From: Tetramitus jugosus
Lineage: Eukaryota; Heterolobosea; Eutetramitea; Acrasida; Vahlkampfiidae
Assembly (NCBI GenBank): GCA_937625935.1
Contig: OW569378.1
Span: 124,001-188,000 of the forward strand
Length of the DNA stretch: 64,000 nucleotides
Reading direction: 5' to 3'
This document shows positions 29,460-40,151 of this stretch, in pieces (position 1 is the first letter of the stretch; each line of letters starts with the position of its first letter). A program made the translations under genes and the position numbers. The notes below the pieces were generated by a model. It made no database searches. It saw only the letters and a program-made list of their open reading frames with translations, and had not been told where the DNA came from.

Positions 29460-31394
29460 TTATGGTCGTGGTGGTGGTGGTGGTGGTATGGATGGTGCAT
29501 TGTCAGTATTGCTACTGATGAAATCTTGGGCAATTTGGGTCATGAGTTGTTCAAAGGCTGCATTTCCACCGACAACGCCAATGGTACACTTGAGCTCATC
29601 TGCCTTTGTCTGATCTTCAATGGCGATAGCCATATCGCGTGCCTTGTTCAGATATTGCATGGCTGATTGAACATCACCCTTCTGCTCTGAAAGATAACCG
29701 AGTTGTTTGTAGGCGTCAGAGCTGCTCTTTGAGTCGTGAAGACTCTCTGATAGCTCTAAATGTCTCTCGATAAGTACCCATGCATTCTCTAAGTCTCCTT
29801 GCTCCTTTCCCAGTATTCCCAAGTTTGCCAAGGCAATACTCTCTCCATGTTTATCTCCTATATCCACAGCACATTTGTAGGCAGACTTAAAGTTCTCCAT
29901 AGCGTTGAAACGGTCTCTCATGAGATAGTACACAAGTCCCATATTGATATGGGAAACTACTCGCCCTTGCGAATCTGCCATCTCCCAATGTCGTGCGTGA
30001 TAATCCAATGAGGTTTCAAAAGTTGTTCTTCGCGTTTCCTCATCTTCCACTGACATTGCTTCCTTTTGATAAAGTACTCCAATGCAATTCAATCCAAGGC
30101 ACACCGCTGTATCATCTTGCAAAGATTGAGATATGTGCAAGAATTTTTTGTAATGTTTTAGAGCCTTTGTCAGAACCCCTTCCTCTTCGTACTTACATCC
30201 GATTTTGTAGTATGCGAGCCCCTCCATGCGATTTCTACCGGCTCTATTACAAGCTTGAGCCATAAGGAGGAAATCCTTGACTGCTGTTTGCTTATTCGCA
30301 CTCAAGGATACTGCGCTATTATGAGTAATCTGAGAGGGGTCATATTGGAGTTTCAGAGGCTCTTGACAAACTGATATTTCACCATTTGCTTCATTCATCT
30401 CTTCTCCTTCTTCGCGCGAATGTTTTAGAGATTCGACATTCATGATGGTCTCCTTATGCGAACCACCATTGATATTTTCTTCAACGTTGTCGTGTTGAGT
30501 CCGCGAGAGAGCGTCATTGATAGCTAATGTTTCTCTCGCCTTCTCTCTACTTCGAACATCATTAAAAACATTAGAGCTAACTCTTTGAGAATCTTTCGCA
30601 GTAGTAATCCGCTCTCGATTCAGCTTCTCAATGTGCTGAATCTCCTTCATGAAAATGTCTGAATCATCTCTGTTCCTCCGCCGATCACTAGTTCCATCAT
30701 GAGTCTTTGATACTGTCTTCGCAGAATAGTTCCTAAATGTGTTGGTCACTTTGGGACTATTTAGCATATATTTGGGCGTATAAGGGCGTGATATAGAATT
30801 ATTTGGAGGGGCTTCTTCTATTGTATAAACCTCTAAATCGTCCTGTTCATTCATTAATTCCTTTTGTTTAGCTACAACATTGTCGAAGGATAACCCAAGA
30901 TTTAGAGATGGTTCGTCTATTTTGTTCCGGGTCTTATTTTCTGAGCTAGATAATTTTTGTTTCAGAGACTCCATGGTCAAAAAATTCTTCTTGTCGTATT
31001 GCTCCCTGTACTTCTCATAGGATTCTTCTCTCATCTCTTGTGAGGTCGAATTTTCGGTAAGACTACCAAATATAATTGCTCCCAGAGGTTGATAAACATT
31101 TAATCCACTTTTCTTCTTTCTCTTGAGTCTCTCTTCGTCGTCTTCCTTTCTCAACCACAACCTCTGAACAGGTTTCTTGTCTACTCGTATTTTCGAAGTA
31201 GGGGCTCTTGGTGTTTGTTTCGAACTACCTGGTTGAGATTTATCACTTTTTCCTACAAAATCACTTCGATCCAAAACATTGTTCTCTTCCAGGTGGCCAA
31301 GAGTTGAAGGACTGCGAGAGTTCACTCTCCTCACAGGTGTATGTGACGCTGAACCAGGTCTTTTTACGAATGAAGAGCTACTCAGATGAATCAT
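29460..31394 (-). CDS. Tetratricopeptide-repeat protein with disordered N-terminus
   Basis: Single exon, 644 residues, starting at ATG 31394. The first ~330 residues are Ser/Arg/Lys-rich and disordered. From ~350 a run of TPRs follows, e.g. AYYKIGCKYEEEGVLTKALKHY, GLVYYLMRDRFNAMENFKSAY, ALANLGILGKEQGDLENAW and YKQLGYLSEQKGDVQSAMQYL, of the type found in LGN/GPSM and TTC proteins. A Pro-rich tip (PPPPPPRP) ends the protein and could bind SH3, WW or profilin. The function is unknown beyond scaffold behaviour; a cytoskeletal or ciliary adaptor is possible. It converges on the lysine-rich gene with 57 bp between stops. Confidence 0.8.
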   Translation of the reverse strand: MIHLSSSSFVKRPGSASHTPVRRVNSRSPSTLGHLEENNVLDRSDFVGKSDKSQPGSSKQTPRAPTSKIRVDKKPVQRLWLRKEDDEERLKRKKKSGLNVYQPLGAIIFGSLTENSTSQEMREESYEKYREQYDKKNFLTMESLKQKLSSSENKTRNKIDEPSLNLGLSFDNVVAKQKELMNEQDDLEVYTIEEAPPNNSISRPYTPKYMLNSPKVTNTFRNYSAKTVSKTHDGTSDRRRNRDDSDIFMKEIQHIEKLNRERITTAKDSQRVSSNVFNDVRSREKARETLAINDALSRTQHDNVEENINGGSHKETIMNVESLKHSREEGEEMNEANGEISVCQEPLKLQYDPSQITHNSAVSLSANKQTAVKDFLLMAQACNRAGRNRMEGLAYYKIGCKYEEEGVLTKALKHYKKFLHISQSLQDDTAVCLGLNCIGVLYQKEAMSVEDEETRRTTFETSLDYHARHWEMADSQGRVVSHINMGLVYYLMRDRFNAMENFKSAYKCAVDIGDKHGESIALANLGILGKEQGDLENAWVLIERHLELSESLHDSKSSSDAYKQLGYLSEQKGDVQSAMQYLNKARDMAIAIEDQTKADELKCTIGVVGGNAAFEQLMTQIAQDFISSNTDNAPSIPPPPPPRP

Positions 31395-31576
31395 GACTGG
31401 TGTATTATTTGAGTCTCAATAAATTCTCAAGCAAACAAATTTCTAGCGCCCAGAGATTGTTCTTGCGGAAAAAAAGATCCCTTCGTAGTTTCAACGGTTT
31501 TCGGGGTAACCTTCGTGATCAAAAAAAGGCATTCGAACATAATGTGAATGATTCCACACAAAACACACAAAAGTCC

Positions 31577-32881
31577 ATGTCATCAACATTGGCAACAAAA
31601 CATTGCCATCCTTTGAGATTCATTGTGTTGAGTGGTGTCCTACTCATCCTTGTTTCGTTGTTATTTATCCATCCATGTTCTTCCTCCTCCCCACTACCAT
31701 CATCATCATCATCACCCACAATACAAAAAATTCAACAATTGCAACAAAAGCCATCCACTCCAGTCAGCACCTCACATCAACAACAACATGAACAACATGA
31801 ACAACAACAATTATTGTTATTGTATACACATGTTCGTCAGTCTTATGATTGGATGGAACGAATGCTGCAAGTCATCACAGTCTCTCTCACCAACATGTTT
31901 GCTCTGCCTGCTCTCTTCATTTGCTACTCCAATGGCATGTATGGTCAAATAGTGATCGGATTCATGACTCTATTGACCAGTACATTGTATCACACGTGTG
32001 AAACATTGAGAATCAAAATATGGGGGATGAATGATGGAAAGTGGCATCGATTAGACAATGTGTTTATCATTCTAAGCATTCAACAAATAATTGTGTACAT
32101 GTTGTTGAATGATCATGTGAAATTTATTGATCATCACAGTGATGGTCATAATGATGATGATGGTGATCACGGTGATGATGATGATGATGATACAACAACT
32201 ACACTGATTACTCGTCAAAAAAAGAGTGAAATCAAGTTGTTAGAGAAGCATGTTCAATCAGAGAGAAACTATGGTCAATGGTTGCAATGGTTTGGATTGG
32301 CTCATTGTCTCACATGTCAAGAAAAGTCTCCTTGGAACGAATACTATACGTATACACCGATTGTAACACTATTGATCATGGCAATGATTCGATTTATTTA
32401 CACTGGATTCTTTAAGCGAATCAATCGATTGTCCTCTCAGAAGAACAGAGATAACACCACTAGTACTGCTTATTGTTTGAGACCTCGTTACTATTGGAAA
32501 CGAATTGCATTGTCATTCATTTGTTTATTGATTGCAATTGGCTTCTTTGTGATTGGATTGGATGATGAGAATGATTATATTCAGTTGAACATTGTGGATC
32601 AAATATTGCCATTCATTCTCTCTCGCTACACTTCCAATAACAGTCATTCAGTAGCGATGGATGCTACCAAGTTGACTGGAGATGCATTCTGGAGTCAATT
32701 TCAGAGATCAAAACCAGTTCTGAGAGTCTGGCGCATCTATCATGGACTGTGGCACGTTTTCATTAGTTTTAGCTTCTTTTGTCTCTATTATTCGAAGAAG
32801 ACTTTTGAGAGTGAAAAGACACGCAGACAACAACAACAACACACGAGAACCACCACCGATAAAGCAATCAAACAAGATTAA
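31577..32881 (+). CDS. CREST-superfamily (TMEM8/PGAP6-like) multi-pass membrane protein
   Basis: A 434-residue protein if started at the first ATG (31577); the frame is open upstream without ATG. It begins with a hydrophobic helix (LRFIVLSGVLLILVSLLFI) and has about seven membrane segments. The CREST superfamily signature is visible: a Ser-x3-His in STLYH, an Asp in WHRLDN, and a C-terminal His-x3-His in HGLWH followed by a final helix. These residues bind zinc and catalyse lipid hydrolysis in alkaline ceramidase, Per1/PGAP and TMEM8 proteins. A His/Asp-rich loop (HHSDGHNDDDGDHG) follows TM4. An acyl-lipid hydrolase or GPI-processing role is inferred. Confidence 0.65.
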   Translation: MSSTLATKHCHPLRFIVLSGVLLILVSLLFIHPCSSSSPLPSSSSSPTIQKIQQLQQKPSTPVSTSHQQQHEQHEQQQLLLLYTHVRQSYDWMERMLQVITVSLTNMFALPALFICYSNGMYGQIVIGFMTLLTSTLYHTCETLRIKIWGMNDGKWHRLDNVFIILSIQQIIVYMLLNDHVKFIDHHSDGHNDDDGDHGDDDDDDTTTTLITRQKKSEIKLLEKHVQSERNYGQWLQWFGLAHCLTCQEKSPWNEYYTYTPIVTLLIMAMIRFIYTGFFKRINRLSSQKNRDNTTSTAYCLRPRYYWKRIALSFICLLIAIGFFVIGLDDENDYIQLNIVDQILPFILSRYTSNNSHSVAMDATKLTGDAFWSQFQRSKPVLRVWRIYHGLWHVFISFSFFCLYYSKKTFESEKTRRQQQQHTRTTTDKAIKQD

Positions 32882-32922
32882 CAGATGACAATTGTGAGGA
32901 GAGCACCATCCACCTTGCTCTT

Positions 32923-34754
32923 TTATCCATTTTTGATGTAGAACAAAATGTAATCGCTTGAAGAACATCGATGCCGTTGCAGCTTTGTGACTTGTGAATC
33001 ATTGAAGCAGTACCACTCTCCGGAATCAGCATGCTTTGTGCTGGCATTATAGTGCCCACCTCTTACTCCTCCCATATGTTTGATGACTCCTGACAGAGTG
33101 AATGTTGATGAGTCTTGTGGTAAGTGTCTGAGCGATTGAGGATCCATGTAGTGCTTCAAGTTAATAACATCACCGAAATTGACTTCATCAAGCAACTTGT
33201 CATTTCTCTTGGAAAATCTTTTCAGGTGAAGCACTAGGACCTTTGGTATCCTAAAGAATGACAATGTCTTTTCCACTCTTCGATGTGTCTTACAATGAGA
33301 GCAATACACCTCGTCTAACTTCTCAGTTTCGACAAATTTATCGATGCAATGACCCAAAGATAAACCAGAGGTACACTGAACACATACTATTAGTTATTAC
33401 TCTATGTTGCTGGGAGAAGAAATCAATCTTACTTACATTATCTTGAGGAACAGGTAAGGATATGTCCATAAATGGATCAAACGTACTAGACACATATTTA
33501 CAACGTAGACACTTAATAGAAGATTTTAGCTGTCCACAGAATAGATCTAAGGATAGTTAGTCAATGAATACTTCGAATAACAGGGAACTCATGATCCATA
33601 CCAGTTATGAAAGAGCTGTTTCGATCACAATAGTTTTTCCACCACCGATTTGCTTTTGAATAATCCGTTTCGTTCGCAATATCTTTAAGTTCTTCATATT
33701 GAGGTTTGGTTCTGATTCGATTTAGATCTTCATGTAAACCATCAAGTAAGAACCGTAAGAACTCTTGACTATCTTGTTGTCTCGTGCCAGTGAACTGAGG
33801 AGCCCATCTCGAGATAGTTTTCTTGAACTGATTGGGTGATACGACTGTTCCTTGGAGCGGGTTTCCAAAAGATGTTCTAGGCAGAGGCTTCCAGAGTTGG
33901 CAGAGAAGGTCATGAAAATCCTCCGCTAGTTGTCCACGCATCTCAGAATTGGGATTGATGTCTCGTTTATGTCTGTATTCTAAGAAATAATCACGTAACT
34001 CACTTATGTTACTGAGACATTGGACACAAGAATTCATGAAGCATGTATTACCAATGTTACTCAATCCTCGCAAACCTCTATCAACTTCCTTGGTGTTCAT
34101 CATTTGGATAGACTCCTCTCGCATGTTACTCGATGAACTACTCCTGAGGAGTGATGTTGATCTCTGAACGGGAGTTTTACTTCTGGATACAATTGAATCT
34201 TGTGATACAGATTCGAGAAGAGTCCTAATTCTTGGAGTAGAACTGGATCTCTGGATCTTGTGGATATTAATGTCCGATGGATATGAGTCAGATGATTGAA
34301 AGTCTAATTTACGACCCACATAAGAGCTCGATGAAGGGGGATAAAGCTCTTCATCCCTCATTATTCTTTTCGTTGATGATACAGTCCGTGGGGACGAAGC
34401 TCTATATCTTGAACTTTCACCCAAGAAATCTCGGGTAGCACTGTAGCTTCTGCCCTCATTGGAGAAGATGTCTGGAGACAAAATGTTACTTCGATTCTTA
34501 TTAGGACTCAATAGGTTTGAATTTTGTGGAGAAGAGGGCGAAGTTGATCCATGATTCGGTAGAAAGGAATAGGAGGAACCTCGGCGAAAGGACTTCAGAG
34601 CAGACAAGTTTGGGCGCTCTCTCGTCGTGCTCTGAATGCCATCGAACTCTGATGTATTGAGAGAATAAAAGTTAGAAAAATGATCATACGTTCTCAAACC
34701 CTTTCTCCTCTTCAATAGAGAAGATTCATTCAGGTTCCCAGAATGAGAGTTCAT
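32923..34754 (-). CDS. Ubiquitin-specific protease, USP2/USP8/USP21 clade
   Basis: Three exons (34754-33602, 33546-33437, 33375-32923) join across 55- and 61-nt introns to give 571 residues. An N-terminal Ser/Arg-rich disordered region of ~225 residues precedes the catalytic domain. The Cys box is [12 protein letters not shown] (Cys ~238), then [19 protein letters not shown]. The small middle exon supplies [15 protein letters not shown]...DPFMDISLP with the zinc-finger cysteines, the third exon the second CxxC (VYCSHCK), [10 protein letters not shown], and the His box GGHYNAS followed by WYCFNDS. All catalytic residues are intact. It removes ubiquitin from substrates. The start lies 85 bp from the divergent condensin gene start. 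Confidence 0.93.
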
Positions 34755-34839
34755 CTTGTTTCTTCTGGGTTTTTCTGTAGCCCTGAATGTCCGATCCTTT
34801 TCGCGCCATTTTTTGCCGCCACTCTCTTTCGTGCAAAAA
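34755..34839. promoter_or_regulatory. 85-bp divergent promoter between USP and condensin genes
   Basis: Two oppositely directed start codons are separated by only 85 bp. The spacer holds TTTTCGCGCC at ~34798-34807 followed by TTTTTTGCCGCC at ~34809-34820, both E2F-like. Both genes must share this core promoter and have very short 5' leaders. Confidence 0.5.
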
Positions 34840-37653
34840 ATGGAACGTTCAAACAGCAAAAACAATAGCAAAATGACATCGACACGAGAGAGAACAACAA
34901 CGACATCCTGCACAGGTGAAGAAGATGATGGACCCTCTTCTCCATTCACTCCTCCACCACAGGCAGCCTCCAGAAACAATCCATCAGTTCATCATGCATT
35001 AAAGAATAAGAGTAACAAGGATTCTTCTTCGTCTGATGGCATGGTGACATCCTGTCTCTTGAATCCCAATATTATCAAGAATATTGCCGATCACTTCTCA
35101 ATTGATATTGCACATGAATTGGAGAATTATAGAGAGGAATTGGATCAATTGACCATTACATTCAATCATTTGAATAATAGAAATGTAGATAGTGACGAAC
35201 ATGAGGATGAGGATGAACATGATGGTATGAAGAACAGATCTGCTGCAGCATCTACAGCAGTCGGTCACGGTGGATTCGGTATTAATTTTGCACAAGCAGC
35301 TCTCATGATTCAAAATTCAACATGCGTCTACAGTAAGAAAGTAGAACTGTTGTATCACTTGGTGTACGATGTGTTGAATCATTTGAAGAGCAACAAATCT
35401 TCGGTGGCAACAGATGCCTCATCAACGACAACAAAAAGAAGAGGCAGGGACACTGGTGAAAACGAGATATTGGACAATGGTTTGAAGCCGTTGGATCAAT
35501 GGATAAGAGAACAAGCAGCCAATGATCATTTAATTACGTTTCATGATGACTATGCATCGATTAGTAGAGGTGAGGACGATGCTGAAACTGAGATTGATTT
35601 GAAGGTGAGAAGAAGGAGACAACAACTGAAACAAAGGCAGCAAAATTCATTAATTAATACCAACGTTAATTTATTCCTTCATTACAATATTCCAATGAAT
35701 ATTGCATACGAAGATGTTACGGCAATGAAATCTTCACTAGAAGACAACAAGACGAAACCTAAGCGTGATAAGGAAGACAATAATGACGATGGTGACGATC
35801 ACAAGAAGAGTAAGAAGCTGCTGTTGTCACAAAAACAAAACGGAGAAACGAATTTTAAGCTTAGTTCATGCATTGTTCACGATTCCTCTGGCTCTTTGCT
35901 GTTGCAGAGAGAAGATGAAATGTTGATGATGCACAAGCAACTTCAGCAGGTAAATCAAATGAAGAGAGTATCATTTGGACCACAGGTATTGCAGTTTGAT
36001 GAGGAAATGAATGGCGTAGATAGTGATGACGACGTAGATGATATGGTTGATGATCAGGGCGTGAATGATCAGAATGATGCTGAAACAGGATTTGGAGGTG
36101 ATGAACGCATGTTCAATGGAGATGATGGTGAGGTTGGTGGTTCAATTTATGGCGACCAACAGGGATCAGGAGTTGAGGATATGATGTTATCTGAGAAACA
36201 AGTGTATCGGGAGCTAGCAAGACAATCTAGCACGAACAATAATACGAATGGAGAAGAAGCAAGTGAAGAACCAAATGAGAGTGGCAATGTTGTCAACATG
36301 ACTCGGTTTGCTTCTTTTTTACAGGTGATCCACTCTGCAGTTGAAAATAACAATGATTACTCATGTATAGATAGTGAGGAGGTAAATGTATGGGAACCAC
36401 TGGACCCTCATGAAGAGAATCATTCAAAGAAACCATTCAAGTTGAGTATGTACTCATTGTTTAGACCGTTTTCTTTTCTGATTCTGGACTGACACTGTAC
36501 AGAACGCGATTTTAAACCACCTTCGGTACCAAAGTCAGATAAGTTTGATACATTTAAAAACAAAACAAAAAAGTTGGATGTTAGCTCTATATTATCAACG
36601 AGAGATCTCCAAAGACACTTGTTCAAACAACAAAGGCACACCCATCTATTTCCTCCATTTACCTATGAGCTAACACAATACTCTAAGTTGAATTTCAACC
36701 ATACTTATCACCCTGAACTTAACTTTGTTCTTCCTTTCGAACTGTCTAGGAAGAAGCGAAGTAAAGTTAATATAGACCAAGGTGGAGCCGATCTACTTGT
36801 TGGGAAAGAAACAATCGGAGCCAGTCCACAAAGAACGGAAGAAGAAGTAGAATCGACGTATGATGAACCGCAGAGTGGATATGTAATACAAGAGGATGAA
36901 ATAGATATGATCGATGATGAGGATCAGAATGAGATGGTTGATCAGATAGACCCAGATTCAAACTCAAACAGTGATGAGAAACGGAACTCTGACAACACAT
37001 CAACTACATCAGATGATGAACATAACTTTGGTGGAGACTTAGGATTTACAGACTTTGATGATATTGATCATAAAAACCAACAAACAACAATCGAACTTAG
37101 GGACTATAGTGCGAATCGAAAACGATCGGATCGCAAGTCAGTAAACTTCTTGGAGGAATCTGGCACTGATATTCTGCTCCAGGATGGATTCTTGTCCAAT
37201 GCTGTGCATTCATATGAAGAATTATGTAAAAAGCACTTGGAAAGATACATGAGAAGCACAGATAGACATGCTCTCGATTCCAGACGGATACAAAGAGTCA
37301 ACGATTGGCAAAGTAAGATTAATCCCGTTCTCAATTTGCAATCAAAGAGAAGCAAGTATGATATCTATGCATATGGAGAGGCTCTGATCAACCAACTTTC
37401 AAACACTGAACATAAGTCGACAACAGAAACCAAGACTCCAGTCAATTTTGCAAGAATAGCAGAGAAGAAGCCCACACACGAGGTATGCCGACTATTTCTT
37501 GCCACGTTACAACTGGCAAACATGGGCAATATCGAAATTCAAGGTGGTAGTACACTCGAACAATGTGATTCATTTGGAATCAAGCTGTTATCAGATGAAA
37601 TTGAGTATACGAACTTTGAGGGACTAACAAATCAACAACAGATGGAAGACTAG
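34840..37653 (+). CDS. NCAPH2: Condensin II complex kleisin subunit H2
   Basis: Two exons (34840-36445, 36503-37653) join in phase 1 over a 57-nt intron to give 918 residues, longer than the ~600 of animals because of acidic and Asn/Asp-rich linkers. The N-terminal domain matches CNDH2: LLNPNIIKNIADHFSIDIAHELENYREELDQL and AQAALMIQNSTCVYSKKVELLYHLVYDVLNHL. The middle contains FGPQVLQFDEE-type acidic segments, and the C-terminus has the winged-helix-like segment SYEELCKKHLERYMRST...RVNDWQSKINPVL, ending in VCRLFLATLQLANMGNIEI. It closes the condensin II ring on SMC2/SMC4 for mitotic chromosome folding. Its promoter is shared with the USP gene and has E2F-like sites, fitting a cell-cycle gene. 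Confidence 0.92.
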
Positions 37654-37820
37654 TAGTACATAATTTATTATTCATTTCGTTGCTCTTTGTTCTCTTTGGA
37701 TGATATCACCACACGACGAATGAACATGCGTCCATCCCGTACTACAATCATCCGTACTTGTTCCAAAATCTATCGTTGTTATGGTTATTATTATGTGATC
37801 AACACTGATGTACAAAACCT

Positions 37821-39729
37821 TTAAGTTCTTCTTCTGTCTGAAGAATAGGATCCAGTTGAACTGTCACCACTGGCTGAGGGAGATGGATAATTGTTGCGAT
37901 CGTATCCAGACGAATAAGAAGAGCCACTTCTTCTCTCACTGTGATAGGAGGAGGAAGAAGATGGAGCACCACTATCACCACTGCCACCACCAGATGCATA
38001 CCCGTGATGTGGTTGATGATAGGAAGAGGACGGATGATGGTATCCACCACTGCCTCGGCTACTCCTGTGAGAATCAGCACCAGCGTAGTAATCAGCACCG
38101 GATGATGAAGAGTGACCACCTCCACCACCACCGTCACTACCACCATAATAGTGTCTTCGAGGAGCTCCATTTCTCGGTGGATAAGGTGCGTGATGATACC
38201 TTGATCCATAAGCAGGTCCAGGTGCATATGGACGTCCATGATGAGGTGGAGGTCCACCACCATAGTAATGATGAGGTGGTGGAGCACCATAGGGTGGATA
38301 ATGACCACCACCAGCACCGTGATGATGATGATAGTGCGAGGAGGATGGCAAGGGATAGCGCGTACCTGGTTTCTTCTGTCCCATGTACTGACCAGGTGTT
38401 GAATTTCTGGGCTTGCTTCTCTTGGCCATCTGTGCTGTGATGACAGTTCCATCCAATGATGTGCCATTCAATTGTTGAATAGCTTCTTGTGCCTCCTGTG
38501 CATTCGACATGGTAATAAACGCAAATCCTCTGTTAATCTTGGTTCTTGGTTCTCTGACAATGGTAACGTTGATGACTTTGCCTGCAGTGGCCACTCGTCT
38601 CTCCAATTCTGCCTCCACAGTCTGTATGGCCAATCCTTGAACGTACACTGTGTTGCCACCACCACCACCACCACCTACTTCTTCATCTGTCATCATCATT
38701 GTAGAATCATTGTTGAAATTGCTTGTGGTAGTAGTAGTAGTAGTAGGGGTAGTAGTTGTAGTAGTAGTGGGTGTAGGTGATGTTGTGTCCAGTTGAACAG
38801 AAGAAGCAAATGCTGTGTTTGATGCAACTGAAGAAGCAGCAGCAGCATTGTTGTTTGTTGTCAAATGAGCAGCAGCATCCACTGTACTGTGCTGCTGTTG
38901 TTGTTGTTGTTGTTGACCATGGGCAATAGTAGTGGTAGAGGCGTCATTGCCACTTACCATGGATGAAGAATTGTTGTAACCACCAGTGGATGATGATGAT
39001 GGTGCAGCAGCAGCAGCAGTATTGTTGGAAGACTGTGCCGCTTGATTGTTGTTATTGACTGATGCTGCTGTTGTAGTGGTTGCATTGGTAGAAAGTACAT
39101 TTTGATTATCTCTTTTTCCATAACGATCTATCTCATTGGATTACAAATAGAGAGTGTTAATAATAAACATCAGATCCCAAAAAAAAATAACGTCATTCAC
39201 ACAAAAAGTAGCCTGTCACATGTGTGCGTGCGTGCGTTGAAGAAACGTACCCTTGTGAATATCATCATCGTCATCGTCATCATAATCCTCCGAGTCACTT
39301 GTTGCATAGTCATGATGCATGGATGAACTCATGTTTCGGATCGGTGGAGCATTCACAACAGCAATATTGTTGTTCGTGTTGTTGCCACTCATCAATCGCT
39401 GTTGATCATCTTCACTTCTCACTTGCAACTCATTTGTGTTGTTGTTATTGTATTGCATGTTGGTGCTTTGTTGCTCTCTCGACTATTTGATGATGATGAT
39501 GAATAGAGAGATAAAATACAAGAGAGTTAATGTCAGAGTAGGAGAGAGAGAAAATGGACATGTTTTTTTGTGTATGAGTTGATGTTTGTGAATGGTGATG
39601 AATGCTGAATGAATTTTATGAATTTTGTGGTGTTTTTTTTTGTTGCACAATCAATAATAATAACACAGAGAGTGGTGGTGGTGGTGGTACCTATTGTTGG
39701 TTGTTGTTGTTGTGGTTGATGCTTACCAT
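37821..39729 (-). CDS. RRM-domain RNA-binding protein with Gly/Tyr/Ser-rich tail
   Basis: Inferred exons are 39729-39727 (the ATG alone), 39482-39251 and 39127-37821; donors are GTAAGC and GTACGT, and the frame stays open through 513 residues. If the first intron is purely 5' UTR, translation would start at ATG 39458 instead. The protein has an acidic Asp-rich N-terminal segment, Ala/Thr/Gln-rich linkers, and one RRM at ~260-335: NTVYVQGLAIQTVEAELERRV (RNP2) and RGFAFITMS (RNP1), resembling Tra2/SR-like RRMs. The tail contains PPYGAPPPHHYYGG, RSGSSYSSGYDR and related low-complexity repeats, suited to phase separation. A splicing or mRNP role is inferred. Confidence 0.82.
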
Positions 39730-40151
39730 TGGTGTTGATGTTGTTGATGATGCTGTTCGAGCAGAAGTTTTGTGGTTCGTTTGTTTTTTATTCGTGTGAG
39801 TATTTTTTTGGTGATCATCACCAAAAGTCTCCCAACCGAATTATTGTCGAGTGAGTGTGGAATTGGCCTTAAGGTTCTTCTTCTTGTCCTTTGCGTTCGG
39901 ATTGTGTTGAATTCACTTGATCTGATCTCTTGATCATTCGTTATCAATGAGAGGAGGAACAAGGGAGAAAACGCTAGTCTCCTTTAAAGGACTAAACCAT
40001 CACCGTAGGGGAATATAGTCGCGCGTCACACATCCTCACAACACAAAGCGACAAAATGAAGAGACAACAAGTCTGCTACCTGCTCGGTTCCCTTTCTATT
40101 TTTTACAAGGCAATCAAAAAAGAAATAATTCTCACATCACGCGCATAGGCG
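39730..40151. promoter_or_regulatory. Divergent intergenic region between RRM and RNA-triphosphatase-like genes
   Basis: These 422 bp separate two divergent starts. CG-containing elements (TCGCGCGTC near 40019 and CACGCGCATAGGCG just before 40152) flank each side. Part of the region upstream of 39727 on the minus strand is an Arg/Gln-rich open frame, but it does not splice in frame to the downstream exon and is taken as 5' leader. Confidence 0.35.

Noticed and set aside
37799..38467. Overlapping 210- and 222-codon frames rich in His, Val and Ile on both strands
   Set aside because: Shadows of the Gly/Tyr/Ser-rich tail of the RRM gene; neither has a domain or a sensible start.
39723..39962. 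Arg/Gln-rich 79-codon minus-strand frame
   Set aside because: It ends at the splice donor in a phase that does not continue into the downstream exon; the ATG-only start in another frame fits instead.
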